Shown: piece by piece, positions 61,460 to 64,000 of the stretch
Layout: every line of letters begins with the position of its first letter
How positions within the stretch are numbered: the first letter of the stretch is position 1
Origin: Comamonas sp. 26
GTDB taxonomy: Bacteria; Pseudomonadota; Gammaproteobacteria; Burkholderiales; Burkholderiaceae_C
Reading direction: 5' to 3'
Length of the DNA: 64,000 bases
Assembly: GCF_002754475.1 (NCBI RefSeq)
Contig: NZ_PEFL01000001.1
Coordinates: forward strand, 1,302,001 to 1,366,000
The notes under the pieces: generated by a model
The model's input: the letters and a program-made list of their open reading frames with translations, nothing else
The model's database searches: none
What the model was told of the DNA's origin: nothing
Position numbers and translations under genes: made by a program

Positions 61460-64000
61460 TCACTCCAGATTCATCAGCGCCGCATTCCCCCCTGCGGCTG
61501 CCGTGTTGTGCGACAGCGCACGCTCATGCCACAGCCGCTCCAGTCGCACGGGCTGGCCCGCATGGCAGCGTGTGGGCAGCACGATGGGGCCGCTGCGCTG
61601 CGCCAGCGCCTGTGCCCATTGCATGAACTGCGCGTCATCGCATTCCAACAATGCGGCGTCCATGGCTGTGCTTTCGGCTATCTGTACCGTAGTGATGCCC
61701 GCAGCCAGCAGCTCCACATGGCTGCGCAGCGCCTGCGGCAAAGCGTTGTGCAGGTGGGTGCTGACGGGCGTGTGGGGCCATACGGCTCTGGAGCCGCAGG
61801 CCAGAACGGCGGCCAGTTGCTGTAGCAGCATGTTCTGGCTTTGCGCCAGGCACAGCGTGCGTGGTTTGGCTATGAGGGTGTATAGGTTGCGCTCGCCCGT
61901 GGGGCAGGGCAGCAGGCGCGCGGCATGCAGATCGGGCAGGGCGTCTTGCAGACGCTCGCAACTGCTGCTGACGGGCATTTCGCCATTTTTCTCCGCCCAG
62001 TGGCCCAGTTGCTGCAAGGCGGCGCTGGGCTCTGAGGTGGCGACTTCTTGCGCAGCCCCTGCTTGCTGCAGCACATGGCAAAGCAGGCGCAGCGGCGAGC
62101 TGGGCGCTTGCTGCAGGCGCGTCAGGTAGAGCGGCCCGCCCGCCTTGGGGCCTGAGCCCGACAGGCCCTCGCCTCCAAACGGCTGCACGCCTACGACGGC
62201 ACCCACCATATTGCGGTTGACGTAGAGATTGCCTACATGGGCAGACTGAGCGACCTGCTGCACGGTTTCATCAATGCGGGTGTGCAGGCCCATGGTCAGG
62301 CCGTACCCCAGTGCGTTGACGCGCGCAAGCAGCTGCGGCAGCTCGCGCCGCTGGTAGCGCAGCACATGCAGCACGGGGCCAAACACCTCGCGCTGCAGGC
62401 TTTGCAGGTCGTTCAGCTCGATCAGCGTGGGTGGCACAAAGTGGCCTTGTGCCATCACCGCATCGCTGATGGGCGACTGGTGCACGCGCAGGTCCTGTGC
62501 TTTGAGTTGGGCAATGTGCTGCTCAATGCCAGCCTTGGCGTCGGCATCAATCACGGGGCCGATATCGGTGTGCAGCTCGGCCGGGTCGCCGCAGCGCAGC
62601 TCCTGCATGGCACCTTTGAGCATGTCGACAACGCGATCAGCGCAGTCGTTTTGCACGCATAGCAGGCGCAGGGCAGAGCAGCGCTGGCCCGCGCTGTCAA
62701 AGGCCGAGGCGGCAATGTCTTGCACGGCCTGCTCAACCAAGGCGGAGGAGTCCACGATCATGGCGTTTTGGCCACCAGTTTCTGCGACCAATACCACGGG
62801 CTCTCCATCAGTGCGCAGGCGTTGGGCGGTTTGCTGGTTCAGCAAGCGGGCCACTTCGGTGGAGCCGGTAAACAGCACGCCCGCCACCCGCGCATCGGCC
62901 ACCAGCGGGGCTCCCACGGTTTCGCCCCGGCCAGGCAGCAGTTGCAGCACATCTGTGGCAATGCCGGCCTGATGCAGCAGGCGCACGGCTTGCATTGCGA
63001 TCAGCGGGGTTTGCTCGGCAGGTTTGGCCAGCACCACATTGCCTGCGGCCAGCGCGGCGGCAATCTGGCCGGTGAAGATGGCCAGCGGAAAGTTCCACGG
63101 GCTGATGCACACCACCGGGCCTATGCCGGGTGCGAGTAACCCGGCCTCATCCTGTCTGCGCAGTTGCGCGGCGTAGTAGCGCAAAAAGTCTGTGGCCTCA
63201 CGCACCTCGGCCACTGCGTTGGCGGCAGTTTTTCCAGCCTCGCGCATCAGCAGGGCCATCAGCGGCTGCATCTGGGCCTGGTAGCTATCGGCGGCTTCCT
63301 CCAGCACGCTGGCACGCAGTGCGGCGGGGGTGTTGTTCCATGCGGGCTGGGCCTTGTGGGCCGCTTGCAGCGCCTGCTGAATCTGTTCGGGCGTGGCGTC
63401 TGCCACATGGCCCAGCACTTGCTGAAACTTGGCAGGGTTGGTGATGGCGCTGCTTGCTTCGTGCGCTGTGGCGACGGGTTCTGGCTGGGTTTGCGTGAGG
63501 CATTGCGAAAGCGCAGCCAGCACGCGTTCATCGCTCAAATCCAGGCCCTCTGAATTGACGCGCTGCGCGCCCAGCAAGTCGTGTGGCTGGGTGATGTTTG
63601 GGTGGGGCTGGCCTATGTCTTGGGTGACATCCACATTAAGGTCTTTTTGGCCTTCAGCCAGCACCTGATCTGCGGGAGCAGCTATCAAATCTGAGATAGG
63701 CCAGTCGGGGTTGGCAATGCGGTGCACAAAGGAGCTGTTGGCCCCGTTCTCCAGCAGACGGCGTACGAGATAAGCCAGCAGCGTCTCATGCGTGCCCACG
63801 GGGGCGTAGATGCGGCAGGGGCGGCGTGCGGTGCTGTCTGCCGCTTCGACCACGTTGCGGTAAAGCGGCTCACCCATGCCGTGCAGGCATTGAAATTCAT
63901 AGCGCTCAGCGCTGTATGGTTGTGTGCTGGCGAGTGATTCGATGCTTGCCACGGTCTGTGCATTGTGAGTCGCAAACTGTGGGTAGATGGCGTCGGGCAT
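61460..64000 (-). CDS. putA: Trifunctional proline utilisation protein PutA, C-terminal two-thirds (5' end outside window)
   Basis: PutA oxidises proline to glutamate. The 846 residues present begin in the proline dehydrogenase barrel (YPQFATHNAQTVASI and ERYEFQCLHGMGEPLY). They continue through the P5C dehydrogenase domain, with SPWNFPLAIFTGQIAAALAAGN, GSTEVARLL, the Glu of VAETGGQNAMIVDSSA and the catalytic Cys in AGQRCSALRLL. They end in a C-terminal ALDH-like domain of long PutA proteins. An N-terminal DNA-binding domain would lie outside the window, so its presence is unknown. Confidence 0.95.
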   Translation of the reverse strand: MPDAIYPQFATHNAQTVASIESLASTQPYSAERYEFQCLHGMGEPLYRNVVEAADSTARRPCRIYAPVGTHETLLAYLVRRLLENGANSSFVHRIANPDWPISDLIAAPADQVLAEGQKDLNVDVTQDIGQPHPNITQPHDLLGAQRVNSEGLDLSDERVLAALSQCLTQTQPEPVATAHEASSAITNPAKFQQVLGHVADATPEQIQQALQAAHKAQPAWNNTPAALRASVLEEAADSYQAQMQPLMALLMREAGKTAANAVAEVREATDFLRYYAAQLRRQDEAGLLAPGIGPVVCISPWNFPLAIFTGQIAAALAAGNVVLAKPAEQTPLIAMQAVRLLHQAGIATDVLQLLPGRGETVGAPLVADARVAGVLFTGSTEVARLLNQQTAQRLRTDGEPVVLVAETGGQNAMIVDSSALVEQAVQDIAASAFDSAGQRCSALRLLCVQNDCADRVVDMLKGAMQELRCGDPAELHTDIGPVIDADAKAGIEQHIAQLKAQDLRVHQSPISDAVMAQGHFVPPTLIELNDLQSLQREVFGPVLHVLRYQRRELPQLLARVNALGYGLTMGLHTRIDETVQQVAQSAHVGNLYVNRNMVGAVVGVQPFGGEGLSGSGPKAGGPLYLTRLQQAPSSPLRLLCHVLQQAGAAQEVATSEPSAALQQLGHWAEKNGEMPVSSSCERLQDALPDLHAARLLPCPTGERNLYTLIAKPRTLCLAQSQNMLLQQLAAVLACGSRAVWPHTPVSTHLHNALPQALRSHVELLAAGITTVQIAESTAMDAALLECDDAQFMQWAQALAQRSGPIVLPTRCHAGQPVRLERLWHERALSHNTAAAGGNAALMNLE

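Overview
This 64 kb window is chromosomal DNA of a beta-proteobacterium. Gene order and protein style (lpxA-lpxB-rnhB, carAB-greA, ftsH-folP-glmM-ppk-ppx-pstSCAB-phoUBR, a CysJ-free cys cluster, a DUF934 gene) point to the Comamonadaceae, most likely Comamonas. That placement is inference from content, not a search result. Almost all of it is dense housekeeping sequence. One clear accessory patch lies near 35.0-37.0 kb, with an IS5-type relic and a decayed signalling-gene fragment.

Layout. 1-9.1 kb: end of lpxA, then lpxB, rnhB, a TrmH-type RNA methyltransferase, carA-carB, greA and a small membrane protein. 9.2-16.6 kb: Kdo hydroxylase, a convergent glycosyltransferase, yhbY diverging from rlmE, then ftsH, folP and glmM. 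16.7-27.9 kb: a phosphate block with ppk (Pho box upstream), convergent ppx, and pstSCAB-phoU-phoB-phoR behind another Pho box. 27.9-34.9 kb: MATE transporter and a GT-C-like membrane protein, rpmE2, rho, trxA and an HI0933-type flavoprotein. 35.0-38.1 kb: IS relic, Hpt-domain remnant, a 101-residue orphan protein, and five tandem tRNA-Asn genes. 38.3-40.8 kb: def and a xanthine/uracil-type permease with a long structured leader.

From 41 to 61.4 kb the window is dominated by sulfur assimilation. A minus-strand cluster reads cysI, DUF934, cysH, cysD, cysN, then fdxA and a ferredoxin-NADP reductase. A plus-strand cluster reads a sulfate-binding protein, a 67-residue protein, ssuE, two ssuA paralogues, ssuD, ssuC, ssuB and a Mop/TOBE protein. 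Between the two lie a CorC-family protein, mnmC, a TRIC-type channel behind a tandem glycine riboswitch, and yggX. The window ends inside putA.

How they work together: the cys genes activate sulfate and reduce it to sulfide, with FdxA and the reductase as plausible electron donors because no cysJ is present. The ssu genes import sulfonates and release sulfite, which feeds CysI. The most novel item is a roughly 43-residue module that occurs both as a free small protein beside the sulfate-binding gene and fused to the N-terminus of SsuB. A dispersed repeat family (six copies) sits just after stop codons, always in the sense direction of the gene it follows.
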